From Melastoma dodecandrum (Eukaryota > Streptophyta > Magnoliopsida > Myrtales > Melastomataceae), in assembly GCA_029817715.1 (NCBI GenBank), contig JARUPY010000220.1:62001-126000 (forward strand): a stretch of DNA of 64,000 nucleotides, read 5' to 3'. Positions within the stretch are counted from its first letter, which is position 1. Each line of letters begins with the position of its first letter. The notes beneath the pieces are model-generated. The model saw only the letters and a list, made by a program, of their open reading frames with translations. It searched no databases and was not told the DNA's origin. Position numbers and translations under genes: made by a program. Below are positions 52,493 through 60,324 of this stretch, piece after piece.

Positions 52493-52777
52493 TCACGCGG
52501 GAGCATCGACCCTGATGAATCCCTCGTCATGGCACCATTTTCCTGCGCTTCCCGCATACCATCCAAACCGATCTCCCAGCCTCTCTTCGAGGATCGCCAT
52601 CGCGATTTCCCAAGCGGGCGATCCGACAGGAAGGCCGGCGCGCTCGAGCTTGCGCGTCTCGACGATTCCCCATCCCCGCATTTCCACCAAAAGCTCGATC
52701 TCGCGCGCGATCGTCTCCGCGACCGGATTCGCGCGAAGCTGCTCGATCCGGAAGTCCTGCAGCCAGGGCTTGTTCAT
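52493..52777 (-). CDS. Hypothetical phage protein (94 aa)
   Basis: MNKPWLQDFRIEQLRANPVAETIAREIELLVEMRG... contains AWEIAMAILEERLGDRFGWYAG. It is helical with no known family. The start overlaps the upstream stop (ATGA). Confidence 0.62.
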   Translation of the reverse strand: MNKPWLQDFRIEQLRANPVAETIAREIELLVEMRGWGIVETRKLERAGLPVGSPAWEIAMAILEERLGDRFGWYAGSAGKWCHDEGFIRVDAPA

Positions 52778-53049
52778 GAGCCGTCCCTCGGCGTCTCTGG
52801 CAATGAGGCTCCATCAAGGACTGTCCGCATGCCCCACTGGACGCGATAGTGGTGCAGGCGACAGCCGAGCTTTTCGGCGTCTTCAATCCCGAGATCGTCA
52901 CGATCGACGTAAGCGAAGACTTGGATTTCGTCGCCGGACGACATGATTGACCCTGTTGGCTCAAGACAGCGCATGTGAGCGACTTCGACAGGCCTCGATA
53001 AGCCGATGATGGTGGCGACAGTGACGGAAAGCGCGAGAAGCGTCCTCAT
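52774..53049 (-). CDS. Exported small phage protein (91 aa)
   Basis: From ATG 53049 (MRTLLALSVTVATIIGLSRPVEVAHM) an N-terminal hydrophobic segment resembles a signal peptide or membrane anchor. The rest (GDEIQVFAYVDRDDLGIEDAEKLG) is soluble. No family is recognised. ATGA overlaps occur at both ends. Confidence 0.6.
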   Translation of the reverse strand: MRTLLALSVTVATIIGLSRPVEVAHMRCLEPTGSIMSSGDEIQVFAYVDRDDLGIEDAEKLGCRLHHYRVQWGMRTVLDGASLPETPRDGS

Positions 53050-53501
53050 CCGTAGAACCCCATCTCCCGACACCGCTCGAAAAGCTTCCGCCCCTGCTTT
53101 CGAGCTGAATTATCCAGATCCGCCTCGGCGAATTTCTCATCAAGGAAGCCAGCGAACCGATTGGTCGCCCGCGCCATCGGCGAGTCCTCGTAGAGTTCCA
53201 GGACTCCGTCCGCGATCAGCCCCTCGACGAAGTAGAAGATCACCATCGCCATTTTCCCGGCCGTGCATTTGCCGGAAAATGGCTGGGCGAGGTCATGGGC
53301 GGCCCTTTCGATGCGCCTGGCCACTTTCCTGCGCTCGCGATCACAAAGCCCGTCCACAGGCTGATTACAGGCGATCTTGAGGTCTTGGATGATCGAGAGG
53401 GACGCGTCGTCGCGGCAATCGTCAGGCGTAGCGGAGACCGCAGCGTTGAACATGAGGCGAGCGGGGAGGGCGAGCTCGACGCGCTGGCGGTCGGTCAGCA
53501 C
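53046..53501 (-). CDS. Hypothetical phage protein (151 aa)
   Basis: A GTG start at 53501 (VLTDRQRVELALPARLMFNA) is chosen because it follows the upstream stop. The product is helical with four Cys and KMAMVIFYFVEGLIADGVLELYED. No family is recognised. Confidence 0.55.
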   Translation of the reverse strand: MLTDRQRVELALPARLMFNAAVSATPDDCRDDASLSIIQDLKIACNQPVDGLCDRERRKVARRIERAAHDLAQPFSGKCTAGKMAMVIFYFVEGLIADGVLELYEDSPMARATNRFAGFLDEKFAEADLDNSARKQGRKLFERCREMGFYG

Positions 53502-53515
53502 CTCAGCACACCCGC

Positions 53516-54391
53516 TTACGCATCGGCCGGCTCCCGCGCCTTCAGCCACGAGGGTACCTGAAACATTTCGGTCCCAACCCATGCGTTGAAGGCCACGACG
53601 TCGCCGGCGCAACACGACACCTCAGGGATTGGCGGGCCGAATGGCTCAAGCCAATGATGACCGAATCGCTGTGTCCGCCGCTGGTCGATGCGATATGTCG
53701 CCGGACCAATCTTTTGACCAGGGAAACTGAAGCTGAGGTGCGCTTGCTCAACAAGGAGGACGCCGTCGGGGTAGTCGACGACGTAGGTGTGCTCGCGATC
53801 AACGAACTCGACGGTGCCGAAGCGCGCTACGACCCGCTCCTTTAGCGCCGCAATGAACGCCGCTCCGACCACCTTCTTTCGGGCCATGAGCGCGTCATGG
53901 CGGTCCCTGCAGGCCTGCGAGCAAAAGATCAGGCTATCCATCGTGCCGATGACGCCATCGTAGGGGAGGGGCTCAAGCACGATCTCGTTGCCCTCCTCGT
54001 CCTCTTCCGTGTCCTCTTCGTCGTCTATTTTGCGTCCGCATCCGCAACATTCGAACCGCCAGCCATGTTCTGCGGCAGCGCCAGCGGGCACCTTGCCAAC
54101 CGTGGCATACCCGTCAGCCCAAGGCTCGCGCCGAACCTCGTAGCCGCAGCCGTCCTCGTCCTCGCCGTCTCTCGCTGCGGCAAGCCGAAGCGCTTCTTTT
54201 CCGGTCTCGGCGAAATAGATGCTCCCGGTCCACTCATCGAGCTCGAGGACTGCGAAAGCCTTTAGTTTAGACAACGGCGCTCCCGCGGCCGCTTCGGCGG
54301 CGGGTACCCGAATAGTCGGCAAGTAGGCCAGCGCGGCGGCAGCCGAGCCGGCGAGCAAGCTGCGGCGCGTGAAATCCGTGTCTACCGCCAT
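53516..54391 (-). CDS. Tat-signal-bearing cysteine-rich phage protein (291 aa)
   Basis: The N-terminus has DFTRRSLLAGSAAAALAYLP, a twin-arginine-like signal with a hydrophobic stretch. The rest is unusual for an exported protein: RFECCGCGRKI and IFCSQACRDRH zinc pairs around an acidic linker (DDEEDTEEDEEGNE). The C-terminus is a beta domain (YVVDYPDGVLLVEQAHLSF). It is possibly a fusion or a chance signal-like N-terminus. Its start overlaps the GcrA stop. Confidence 0.6.
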   Translation of the reverse strand: MAVDTDFTRRSLLAGSAAAALAYLPTIRVPAAEAAAGAPLSKLKAFAVLELDEWTGSIYFAETGKEALRLAAARDGEDEDGCGYEVRREPWADGYATVGKVPAGAAAEHGWRFECCGCGRKIDDEEDTEEDEEGNEIVLEPLPYDGVIGTMDSLIFCSQACRDRHDALMARKKVVGAAFIAALKERVVARFGTVEFVDREHTYVVDYPDGVLLVEQAHLSFSFPGQKIGPATYRIDQRRTQRFGHHWLEPFGPPIPEVSCCAGDVVAFNAWVGTEMFQVPSWLKAREPADA

Positions 54392-54903
54392 CGCTTCGTA
54401 TCCTTCGGCCCCCGCGGCGCCGTGTAAGCCATCCGATAATGCTTGGCGCAGAACGATCTCTCGACCTCGGCCTTGCCGCAGTAGAGAACCTCTCCGTCCG
54501 GCGTTCCCTGATCGTACGGCCAGCGGCAGGTTCCGATGTTGCGAAGGGCGTCGATCGTGATCGGCCTGGCGCCCTCCGGTATCTCGAAAGGGGAAATCGC
54601 CGGCTTGGGCTCAGGCTTGGGCGGGTCTGCCTCGACCGGCGGCGGAGAGGGAGCGGCCTTTGCTTTCGCCTGTTCGGCCTCTCGCCTTTCGGCCTCTTTC
54701 GCCCTCCGCCGTGCGGCTCGCTCTGGATCGAGCGCTTCGACTCGGCCATTGATCGTCACCCCGATACGTCGCGCTCTACCCAAGACAGCGGCACGCGTGG
54801 CATTGGGAATGACCAGCGCGATTTCCGCAGCCGAAAGTCCCCTCTTGGCTTCGGTTCGCAAAACATCGTCTTGCTCTGGCCAATCGACGGATTCTTTCAG
54901 CAC
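54382..54903 (-). CDS. GcrA-like cell-cycle regulator
   Basis: From GTG 54903 with an aggagg site 7 bases ahead. The N-terminal DNA-binding part KRGLSAAEIALVIPNATRAAVLGRARRIG and the C-terminal NIGTCRWPYDQGTPDGEVLYCGKAEVERSFCAKHYRMAY are the GcrA signature; 173 residues match the Caulobacter protein. GcrA is a sigma70-dependent activator that prefers GANTC-methylated promoters. In a prophage it could redirect host cell-cycle genes or use methylation from the phage methyltransferases. Confidence 0.9.
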   Translation of the reverse strand: MLKESVDWPEQDDVLRTEAKRGLSAAEIALVIPNATRAAVLGRARRIGVTINGRVEALDPERAARRRAKEAERREAEQAKAKAAPSPPPVEADPPKPEPKPAISPFEIPEGARPITIDALRNIGTCRWPYDQGTPDGEVLYCGKAEVERSFCAKHYRMAYTAPRGPKDTKRWR

Positions 54904-54934
54904 GGCATGTCCTCCTGTTTGAGGTTGCGCCATT

Positions 54935-55546
54935 TCATGCCGCGATGCCCGTCTTGACGGAGGTCGCGAGTTGCCTCTGCGCCCTCCCCACAAGCCGCTC
55001 ATCCGCCATAGTCAGAACCTCAAGCAGAGCCGCTTTTTCCGCGAGATAGACCTTCGCGAATTCAGGATCGCGCTCGACGATCGACGTCGTGTTGTCGATC
55101 AGGTCCGCCACCTTGATTGTTTGCGCTCGAGCCGGCGCTTCTCGCCAGCGCTCGCGGTCCTTCGCCTTCCGCGCGGCACGATTGCCATCCGCTTTCGTCG
55201 ACCGATCCGTGAGCCAATCGACAAGCTCGGCAATGTCGGGGCCGAACGTCCATTGGATCGTTTCCAGATCGATCGCCGTGTCATCGACGACGTCGTGAAG
55301 GAGGGCGGCGGCGATCATCTCGATATCGTTTGGGGCGAACTCGGCGACGATTCCGGCCACGGCTTGCGCATGGCGGATGTATGGCTCGTTGGAGTACTTT
55401 CTCCGCTGATCTATTCCGCCGTGGGCACCGGCCGCGAACGCCTCGGCGCGAGCGATGATTAGTATCCCTTCGTGAATGTCGAAGAGCGATGATTCCAAGC
55501 GGTCGCGACGCCGCTCCATGGCGATGATGAGCGGGCTCGTGGTCAT
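54935..55546 (-). CDS. HD-domain hydrolase of SpoT/MESH1 type
   Basis: 203 residues. RRKYSNEPYIRHAQAVAGIVAEF, ALLHDVVDDTAI and VKVADLIDN-like KVADLIDNTTSI are the metal-binding H..HD..D pattern of the (p)ppGpp hydrolase group. There is no synthetase domain. It may lower (p)ppGpp during infection or hydrolyse another nucleotide. The start follows the upstream stop (ATGA). Confidence 0.86.
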   Translation of the reverse strand: MTTSPLIIAMERRRDRLESSLFDIHEGILIIARAEAFAAGAHGGIDQRRKYSNEPYIRHAQAVAGIVAEFAPNDIEMIAAALLHDVVDDTAIDLETIQWTFGPDIAELVDWLTDRSTKADGNRAARKAKDRERWREAPARAQTIKVADLIDNTTSIVERDPEFAKVYLAEKAALLEVLTMADERLVGRAQRQLATSVKTGIAA

Positions 55547-55804
55547 GCCGCGCGCCCTTCATTCCAGATGATGCGCTCTGGCAAATTGCCAGTCAGAGCA
55601 AACCGCCACCTCGCTTGCCACTGCTGCAGGCCAAGCCTCGCAAGTAGCGGGGGATGGGAGGCGCTTGGCGACAGCACAAAGTCTGCCTCCAGACGAAGTG
55701 TTGATCGCAGCGACCAGAACGTTCGCTGTTTCCTCATTGACGGCGGGGCATATCATCTCGATCTTGTTGCCGCGCCAGAGTTGTATCGTCCATTCTATTG
55801 TCAT
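55543..55804 (-). pseudogene. Small phage protein, frame broken near 55657
   Basis: MTIEWTIQLWRGNKIEMICPAVNEETANVLVAAINTS then, after one extra base near 55656-55658, LARLGLQQWQARWRFALTG ending IIWNEGRAA, whose stop overlaps the HD gene start. About 86 residues. No family is recognised. Confidence 0.58.
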
Positions 55805-56208
55805 GCGAAATTCCCGAAGTTCCAGTTGCCCGTGAACACCTTGCGGAAATGCTCCAGCTCGTTGGGATCGCCGAAGAGCGGCTGAAGCGGCTTGGGTGGT
55901 TCGCAAGGGCGCGACGCCGGCGGAGAGTCGGGTGCCTTCTGATTTGTCTCCGCAGACGGTTCTTCGTCTTGCAAGATCACACCCCAATGGCCGCCGGGGA
56001 TGCGGGAGTGTGGCGGAAGGGTGATCGGCTCTAGGCTGCCATGTCGCGGCACCACGCCGCTCCTGCTGACGGCCAAGCGCTTGTCGAGCGACTTCGACAC
56101 AAAACAGAAGCAAGCGAAGGGATTGGAATACGAGACAGTGACATCTTCGCTAGGGGCGCCATGGCGGACGAAGCGATAGGCGCGACCCTCTTCGACAACG
56201 AATGCCAT
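55801..56208 (-). CDS. Hypothetical phage protein (135 aa)
   Basis: MAFVVEEGRAYRFVRHGAPSEDVTVSYSNPFACFCF leads into a proline-rich C-terminal half. No family is recognised. The ATG overlaps the previous stop (TGATG). Confidence 0.62.
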   Translation of the reverse strand: MAFVVEEGRAYRFVRHGAPSEDVTVSYSNPFACFCFVSKSLDKRLAVSRSGVVPRHGSLEPITLPPHSRIPGGHWGVILQDEEPSAETNQKAPDSPPASRPCEPPKPLQPLFGDPNELEHFRKVFTGNWNFGNFA

Positions 56209-56858
56209 CAAACCCTCCGCAGCGCAGCGACCTTATAGGTCCCATGCCTTCGCTCGAATCCATGATCGTCCGGCTGGCGCACCCAAGCCTCATCACCCGC
56301 GACCGCGACGACTTCGCCGACAGCCTGAGGGGCGATCTCGACACGGTCTCCCTCGGCGATCCTTCCGCCTTCGACCGCCACGATCGTCGAAGGCAGATGC
56401 CCGTCGCCACTCGACTTCTGGAATTGAAGGATGATCGTCCCGTCGAGATTGATGTCCACGACGGCAGCGCGGACATGGACGGTGTCGCCGGCTCTCACGC
56501 AAAGCGGTCTCTCGATGAAGGGGCGCAGGTCGATGGGCGGGCAGCGCGTCACGCGCAGGGGCCGCGGCTTCGGAAGGGCTTGCTCTATGTTGATCAGGTC
56601 GAAGTCGGACCCGATGATCGAGCGGCCGTTTGATTGATACCAGAAATGCGCTTCGGCCCGCCCCGACCAAGATGGACGAACCCTTCCACTCAGATGAAGG
56701 GGGCCGAGGGGCGCGATCTCAACGACCTCGCCGCCACCGCGGACGCGGAAGGGCTTCCGATAGTCGAAGGATGCCCCATGATCTCCGCTACGCGGCGTCG
56801 TATCGATGCATGGAATTGAAACAGAAGTATCGCCACGCGTTATCGCGTTCATGTTCAT
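56208..56858 (-). CDS. Hypothetical phage protein (up to 216 aa)
   Basis: FDYRKPFRVRGGGEVVEIAPLGPLHLSG and WYQSNGRSIIGSDFDLINIE form a beta domain repeated in many prophage proteins. The rest is beta-rich, ending HGTYKVAALRRV. An operator and a promoter-like pair lie in the first 40 bases, so the true start may be downstream of 56820. Confidence 0.62.
   Translation of the reverse strand: MNMNAITRGDTSVSIPCIDTTPRSGDHGASFDYRKPFRVRGGGEVVEIAPLGPLHLSGRVRPSWSGRAEAHFWYQSNGRSIIGSDFDLINIEQALPKPRPLRVTRCPPIDLRPFIERPLCVRAGDTVHVRAAVVDINLDGTIILQFQKSSGDGHLPSTIVAVEGGRIAEGDRVEIAPQAVGEVVAVAGDEAWVRQPDDHGFERRHGTYKVAALRRV
56825..56852 (-). promoter_or_regulatory. Operator with promoter-like flanks at a gene start
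   Basis: A perfect operator ACGCG-TTAT-CGCGT (56835-56848). On the minus strand -35 ATGAAC (56852-56847), 16 bases, -10 ATACTT (56830-56825). Weaker hexamers than elsewhere, but the same geometry. Confidence 0.68.
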
Positions 56859-56876
56859 GGGCCTCCAACGTAGACT

Positions 56877-57071
56877 TCAGAAATGCGCGTTCGCCCGCGC
56901 ATTGATTACGACGATATTCCCCGTCTGCACCGGGGATTTCCGCTTTCCGCCGCCACGACGTACGGCGACGCAAGGCAGCAGTCCTTCGGCCGCCATCGCC
57001 GCGACAATTCCATCCACCAATGCGTTTTCACGCATGATCAGCTCGAGCTTGCGCTCCATCTCGGACGTCAT
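56877..57071 (-). CDS. Hypothetical phage protein (64 aa)
   Basis: MTSEMERKLELIMRENALVDGIVAAMAAEGLLPC... is helical, with a small beta tail. No family is recognised. Confidence 0.6.
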   Translation of the reverse strand: MTSEMERKLELIMRENALVDGIVAAMAAEGLLPCVAVRRGGGKRKSPVQTGNIVVINARANAHF

Positions 57072-57102
57072 CTGCCCCCCGGCTCTCAGAATCAGGCGTC
57101 GG

Positions 57103-57304
57103 TCATTCGACTGTGGCGGGATCGGGTTTCTTGCGGCGTATGACGACGACAGTCCGATGGCGTGATCCGGCCCGCCGATAGATCGCTCGCAAGATGGTTT
57201 TTCTCTTCCTCGGCCATCGCGTTGATGATGGCGACGATCTCGACGTTCTCACGCCGCGCCTGATCGGCCTTCCGATCCGTCTCGGATGTCTCGGATGCCG
57301 TCAT
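57103..57304 (-). pseudogene. Small phage protein, frame broken near 57185
   Basis: MTASETSETDRKADQARRENVEIVAIINAMAEEEKNHLAS then, after one extra base near 57185, IYRRAGSRHRTVVVIRRKK ending PDPATVE. About 66 residues. The ATG overlaps the upstream stop (ATGA). Confidence 0.58.
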
Positions 57305-57543
57305 GGCGCTCCCTCCCGCAGGAGACTGTCGAGCGCACTGGCGAGGCGGGGACACGGGCCGTGCAGGCGCGCAAGCATGCTGCCTTTGCTGACGCGCGCC
57401 TTCCCGAGGCGACGATCCGCTTCCGCGACGTCGAGCGCCGTCTTGATCTTTCGATTGAGTTCCGGGTTACGGACCGGCTTCGCTGCGTCCAGCGCCGAGT
57501 GAAGGTGCCTCGCCACATCTTCGATGGATGATGACCTCGGCAT
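57301..57543 (-). CDS. Hypothetical phage protein (80 aa)
   Basis: MPRSSSIEDVARHLHSALDAAKPVRNPELNRKIKTALDVAE... is helical with a repeat-like character. A gggagctg site precedes the ATG. It is the first gene of a new transcript starting at the promoter 57595-57636. Confidence 0.62.
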   Translation of the reverse strand: MPRSSSIEDVARHLHSALDAAKPVRNPELNRKIKTALDVAEADRRLGKARVSKGSMLARLHGPCPRLASALDSLLREGAP

Positions 57544-57594
57544 GGCGACAGCTCCCGATACGTCCATTCGCGTAAATTGCGACGTGACGGGAGG

Positions 57595-57636
57595 ATAATA
57601 ACGTGTTTTTCTGACGAAATCAACGTGTTTTCGCGT
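57595..57636 (-). promoter_or_regulatory. Leftward promoter with an upstream operator
   Basis: Minus strand -35 TTGATT (57623-57618), 17 bases, -10 TATTAT (57600-57595). The operator ACGTG-TTTT-CGCGT (one mismatch) lies at 57623-57636, upstream of the -35. A degenerate copy occupies the spacer. Confidence 0.75.
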
Positions 57637-57640
57637 ATTT

Positions 57641-57958
57641 TTAGGCGCGACGAACGGCGGTCTTTCCCGATAGCACCTCGTCGAGCTTGTCGAGGGAGGC
57701 CTGCATCGCCCCCGGCATCCGGGCCGGAGGCATCTTACGCATCGGCTGCGGGATGAGCCTCGCATAGCGCTGAGACGGCGAGCGCAACGTCACGTCGTCC
57801 ACCACGGCAACGAGGTTCGGCGGGACGGGATTGACGAGGCCGGCGACGATCCAGCCCGATCCCTCCCATTCCGCCACGATCCAGCGATGCGGCATGTCGG
57901 GATAGTCGCCCTTGAGGCGTATCCAGTAGAACCCGTGCTCGCGATGTGTGTCGGTCAT
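57641..57958 (-). CDS. Hypothetical phage protein (105 aa)
   Basis: MTDTHREHGFYWIRLKGDYPDMPHRWIVAEWEGSG... is a beta-rich protein with no known family, related in pattern to phage proteins that begin (E/G)FYW(I/V)R.... The start overlaps the previous stop (ATGA). Confidence 0.62.
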   Translation of the reverse strand: MTDTHREHGFYWIRLKGDYPDMPHRWIVAEWEGSGWIVAGLVNPVPPNLVAVVDDVTLRSPSQRYARLIPQPMRKMPPARMPGAMQASLDKLDEVLSGKTAVRRA

Positions 57959-58164
57959 TGCTTTAGGTCCGGAGCTACGAGCGGGCGCACTTTGCAGCCG
58001 CCTTTTGTCAGAAGGACAATTGTGGATTCGTTTAAGAGGAGCGCTTCGTTGCGCAATTCGCGTGCAATCTGATAGTGCGCCTCGGCGGCGCGTTGCGCGA
58101 TGTCGCTCAACGTCAGAGCTGCTAGTGCCATCAGAAGAACCGCGATACAGGCGATTGTTTTCAT
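57955..58164 (-). CDS. Small exported or anchored protein (69 aa)
   Basis: From ATG 58164 (MKTIACIAVLLMALAALTLSDIAQRAA), with an N-terminal hydrophobic segment and a Cys near the C-terminus. No family is recognised. Confidence 0.58.
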   Translation of the reverse strand: MKTIACIAVLLMALAALTLSDIAQRAAEAHYQIARELRNEALLLNESTIVLLTKGGCKVRPLVAPDLKQ

Positions 58165-58451
58165 GCGGCCCTCTTGCGCGGCGGCTTGTAGATGAGGATC
58201 GGCCATTGCTCTCTCGGCAGGTCTTTCACTTGCCTCAGATGACGGAAGGCCCTGCCTGCCGCCATGGCGAGGGGATGCAGATCGATAGGTGCCACCCGGA
58301 ACGGACGCGCGCCGTTGAGGTGAATTCCGGCGGCGCCGATCTTCATCAGCGTCGCCAGTTCGAACGGCGTGATGTCTTCCTTCGGGTCGAAGGTGAAGAC
58401 GAAGTCTTCGACATCGGGGTCGCGCTTCCGGCGCCAGGGGAGGATGGTCAC
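58161..58451 (-). CDS. Hypothetical phage protein (96 aa)
   Basis: GTG at 58451, overlapping the upstream stop (GTGA): MTILPWRRKRDPDVEDFVFTFD... contains PIDLHPLAMAAGRAFRHLRQVKD. No family is recognised. Confidence 0.58.
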   Translation of the reverse strand: MTILPWRRKRDPDVEDFVFTFDPKEDITPFELATLMKIGAAGIHLNGARPFRVAPIDLHPLAMAAGRAFRHLRQVKDLPREQWPILIYKPPRKRAA

Positions 58452-58873
58452 TGAAGGACTCCCGTAAAGTTCCGCACCGCTGCCAAGTCGATCATCCCGA
58501 TCTTGGGCGATTCCTGCATCCGCGCGATATCGAACGCTGTTCGAAAGCTCGCCGCGGTATGATCGCGAATCGCATCGACGATCGCGGCGGTCTCTTCGGG
58601 AAGGGGCTTGCATCGTTCCTTCACGCCGGAACAGAATTCGAAGATGGCCGCGAAGGCGGCCGACTCGTCTCGCCCATCCAACAAAGCGCCGAGCCCCGCA
58701 TAGATGCATCGCGACGTGAACAGGTTCACTGTCATCGTGGCCTCTGGATCGTCGGTGCCTTCGGGCTCGAGTTCCTCCGCGGCGCGCGAGAAGGCCGAGA
58801 CGAGCCCGATCCGATATCCCCGGACCTTGATATCGGCGGCCCATAGCCATGGGCGGGCGATGAGTTCGGTCAC
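58448..58873 (-). CDS. Hypothetical phage protein (141 aa)
   Basis: MTELIARPWLWAADIKVRGYRIGLVSAFSRAAEELEP... is helical, with two Cys (SRCIYAGLGAL, FCSGVKERCKP). No family is recognised. Confidence 0.62.
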   Translation of the reverse strand: MTELIARPWLWAADIKVRGYRIGLVSAFSRAAEELEPEGTDDPEATMTVNLFTSRCIYAGLGALLDGRDESAAFAAIFEFCSGVKERCKPLPEETAAIVDAIRDHTAASFRTAFDIARMQESPKIGMIDLAAVRNFTGVLQ

Positions 58874-59229
58874 TTGTTCGGTGCCTCAAGGCTGTTGGTC
58901 GGCGAAACCCAGACCGTCTTGCCGCTTCCGAAGGGAACGGCAGCAGCGGTGTTCGGCGCCATCCATATGGTCTGACCAAGAGAATTCAGGCGCACGACTT
59001 CGGCTTCGGCCTTCCTCGCCCGCTCCAGATACGCGTTGTTCGATTCCAGAAGCTCTTGGATGCGGCGATCCTTTTCGGCGAGCTCGCGGGCGTGGGCGGC
59101 GCAGCCAAAGCATCCCAACGCGACCCCGCCGGGCATTGGAGCGCTCGGCAGTGGGTCAAGTCTCAGCGGCGGCTGGACGGATTGGTGATGGATGAAGTCG
59201 ACTGGGTAGGTCGGGAACGGGATGCTCAC
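58870..59229 (-). CDS. Coiled-coil phage protein (119 aa)
   Basis: GTG at 59229 (VSIPFPTYPVDFIHHQSVQP), overlapping the upstream stop (GTGA). GGVALGCFGCAAHARELAEKDRRIQELLESN is a Cys pair followed by a coiled coil; the C-terminus is beta-rich. No family is recognised. Confidence 0.6.
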   Translation of the reverse strand: MSIPFPTYPVDFIHHQSVQPPLRLDPLPSAPMPGGVALGCFGCAAHARELAEKDRRIQELLESNNAYLERARKAEAEVVRLNSLGQTIWMAPNTAAAVPFGSGKTVWVSPTNSLEAPNK

Positions 59230-59426
59230 GCCGCCCTCCGTCCAAAAGCCCAAGTCAGAATCCACGCGGTCTCGATCTGGCGACCAATCTCCCAAATCAC
59301 CCAAACGACCAGAATGACCGCGCAGCACAGAAGCATGCCGAGGCAGCCGAACACGTTGCCGAGCAGGTGGAGAATCGGCTTGTGAAGAAGGGCGCCGATC
59401 AAAAGGGCGAAGATCGCGAGCCACAT
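59226..59426 (-). CDS. Small membrane protein (66 aa)
   Basis: MWLAIFALLIGALLHKPILHLLGNVFGCLGMLLCCAVILVVWVIW has two membrane segments. No family is recognised. Confidence 0.6.
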   Translation of the reverse strand: MWLAIFALLIGALLHKPILHLLGNVFGCLGMLLCCAVILVVWVIWEIGRQIETAWILTWAFGRRAA

Positions 59427-59430
59427 CCGA

Positions 59431-59781
59431 TCAGCCCATCCCCGCGAGCGCATTGACGATCGCCTTGAACACGACGTCCTTCGCCCGCTGCTCGACCGGA
59501 AGCGCCTCATAAGGCACCATGCACGGATGCGTCTTGGCGACGGGGCATTTCGCCTCGCCGTAGACCCACCCGTCCCTGACCTTGTCGGCCATCCATGCGT
59601 CGTGCTGAGCGGAGGCTAGCGCGTCCGGATTGGCGATGGCGAACTTCACGCCGGAGATGGCGCTTTCCTTCTGCCACTCTGCAGCGTTGGGCCAGAGCAC
59701 CTGCGAATTGTCGCCGGTCGCCTGGCAAATCGCGCGGTTCGCTTCGTGGCAGACGCGGGCGATGGTCTCAATAGAAAGCAT
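59431..59781 (-). CDS. RyR-domain protein (116 aa)
   Basis: HDAWMADKVRDGWVYGEAKCPVAKTHPCMVPYEALPVEQRAKDVVFKAIVNAL is the ryanodine-receptor (RyR) repeat, with the W, the GW.YG and the HPC..PY.L motifs. N-terminal helix IARVCHEANRAICQ. In bacteria RyR domains are found in phages and are linked to nucleotide-signal binding in defence proteins; here the role is unknown. Confidence 0.85.
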   Translation of the reverse strand: MLSIETIARVCHEANRAICQATGDNSQVLWPNAAEWQKESAISGVKFAIANPDALASAQHDAWMADKVRDGWVYGEAKCPVAKTHPCMVPYEALPVEQRAKDVVFKAIVNALAGMG

Positions 59782-60323
59782 CACGCGGCCACCTGCATCG
59801 TGACATCGGCAGCGGGGAGGGCGACCGCTGCCACGTCATCGCCCAGCGAAACGGCGACAGTGGGCTCATCTGCGACAGCGACGGGCGCCGTGGCAAGAAA
59901 GGCCCTGCCTTGATCCGTGATCGCCCAAGTCGCGCCCATCCCGCGTCCCCAGACCTTCGCGAAGCCGCGATTGCGGCACACGGCGCGGACGCGCATGTCC
60001 GCCTTGATCTCGGTTGATCGCATCCGGCCGTTCTCGGCCTCGTTGAGCATGGCAAGGAAGGCTCGCGCGCTCGCATCGTGGCGGGCTTGAACCTTCGTGT
60101 ATTTCGGCATTTCCGGTTCCCCCTCGTTCCCAAAAAGATCAGCGGCAGTCGACATCGACCGCGCATGGAGCGCGGCAAAGGCGGCGGCTGTTTTCGCTTT
60201 GTGAGCCGCCCATCTCGCGTCCAATCGGGCGTGCCGCTCAAGCACCTTCATGCGCCATCGCATCACGATCGCTGTGACACCCAAGGTCGCCCCCGCGACC
60301 GCGATGGCGGCGATCGGGATCAT
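59781..60323 (-). CDS. Membrane-anchored protein with a winged-helix-like domain (180 aa)
   Basis: MIPIAAIAVAGATLGVTAIVMRWR is a membrane segment; a coiled linker leads to a second module starting MPKYTKVQARHDASARAFLAMLNEAENGRM, with TEIKADMRVRAVCRNRGFAKVWGRGMG (winged-helix-like). It may be two genes fused by a lost start. No family is recognised. Confidence 0.58.
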   Translation of the reverse strand: MIPIAAIAVAGATLGVTAIVMRWRMKVLERHARLDARWAAHKAKTAAAFAALHARSMSTAADLFGNEGEPEMPKYTKVQARHDASARAFLAMLNEAENGRMRSTEIKADMRVRAVCRNRGFAKVWGRGMGATWAITDQGRAFLATAPVAVADEPTVAVSLGDDVAAVALPAADVTMQVAA

Positions 60324-60324
60324 C

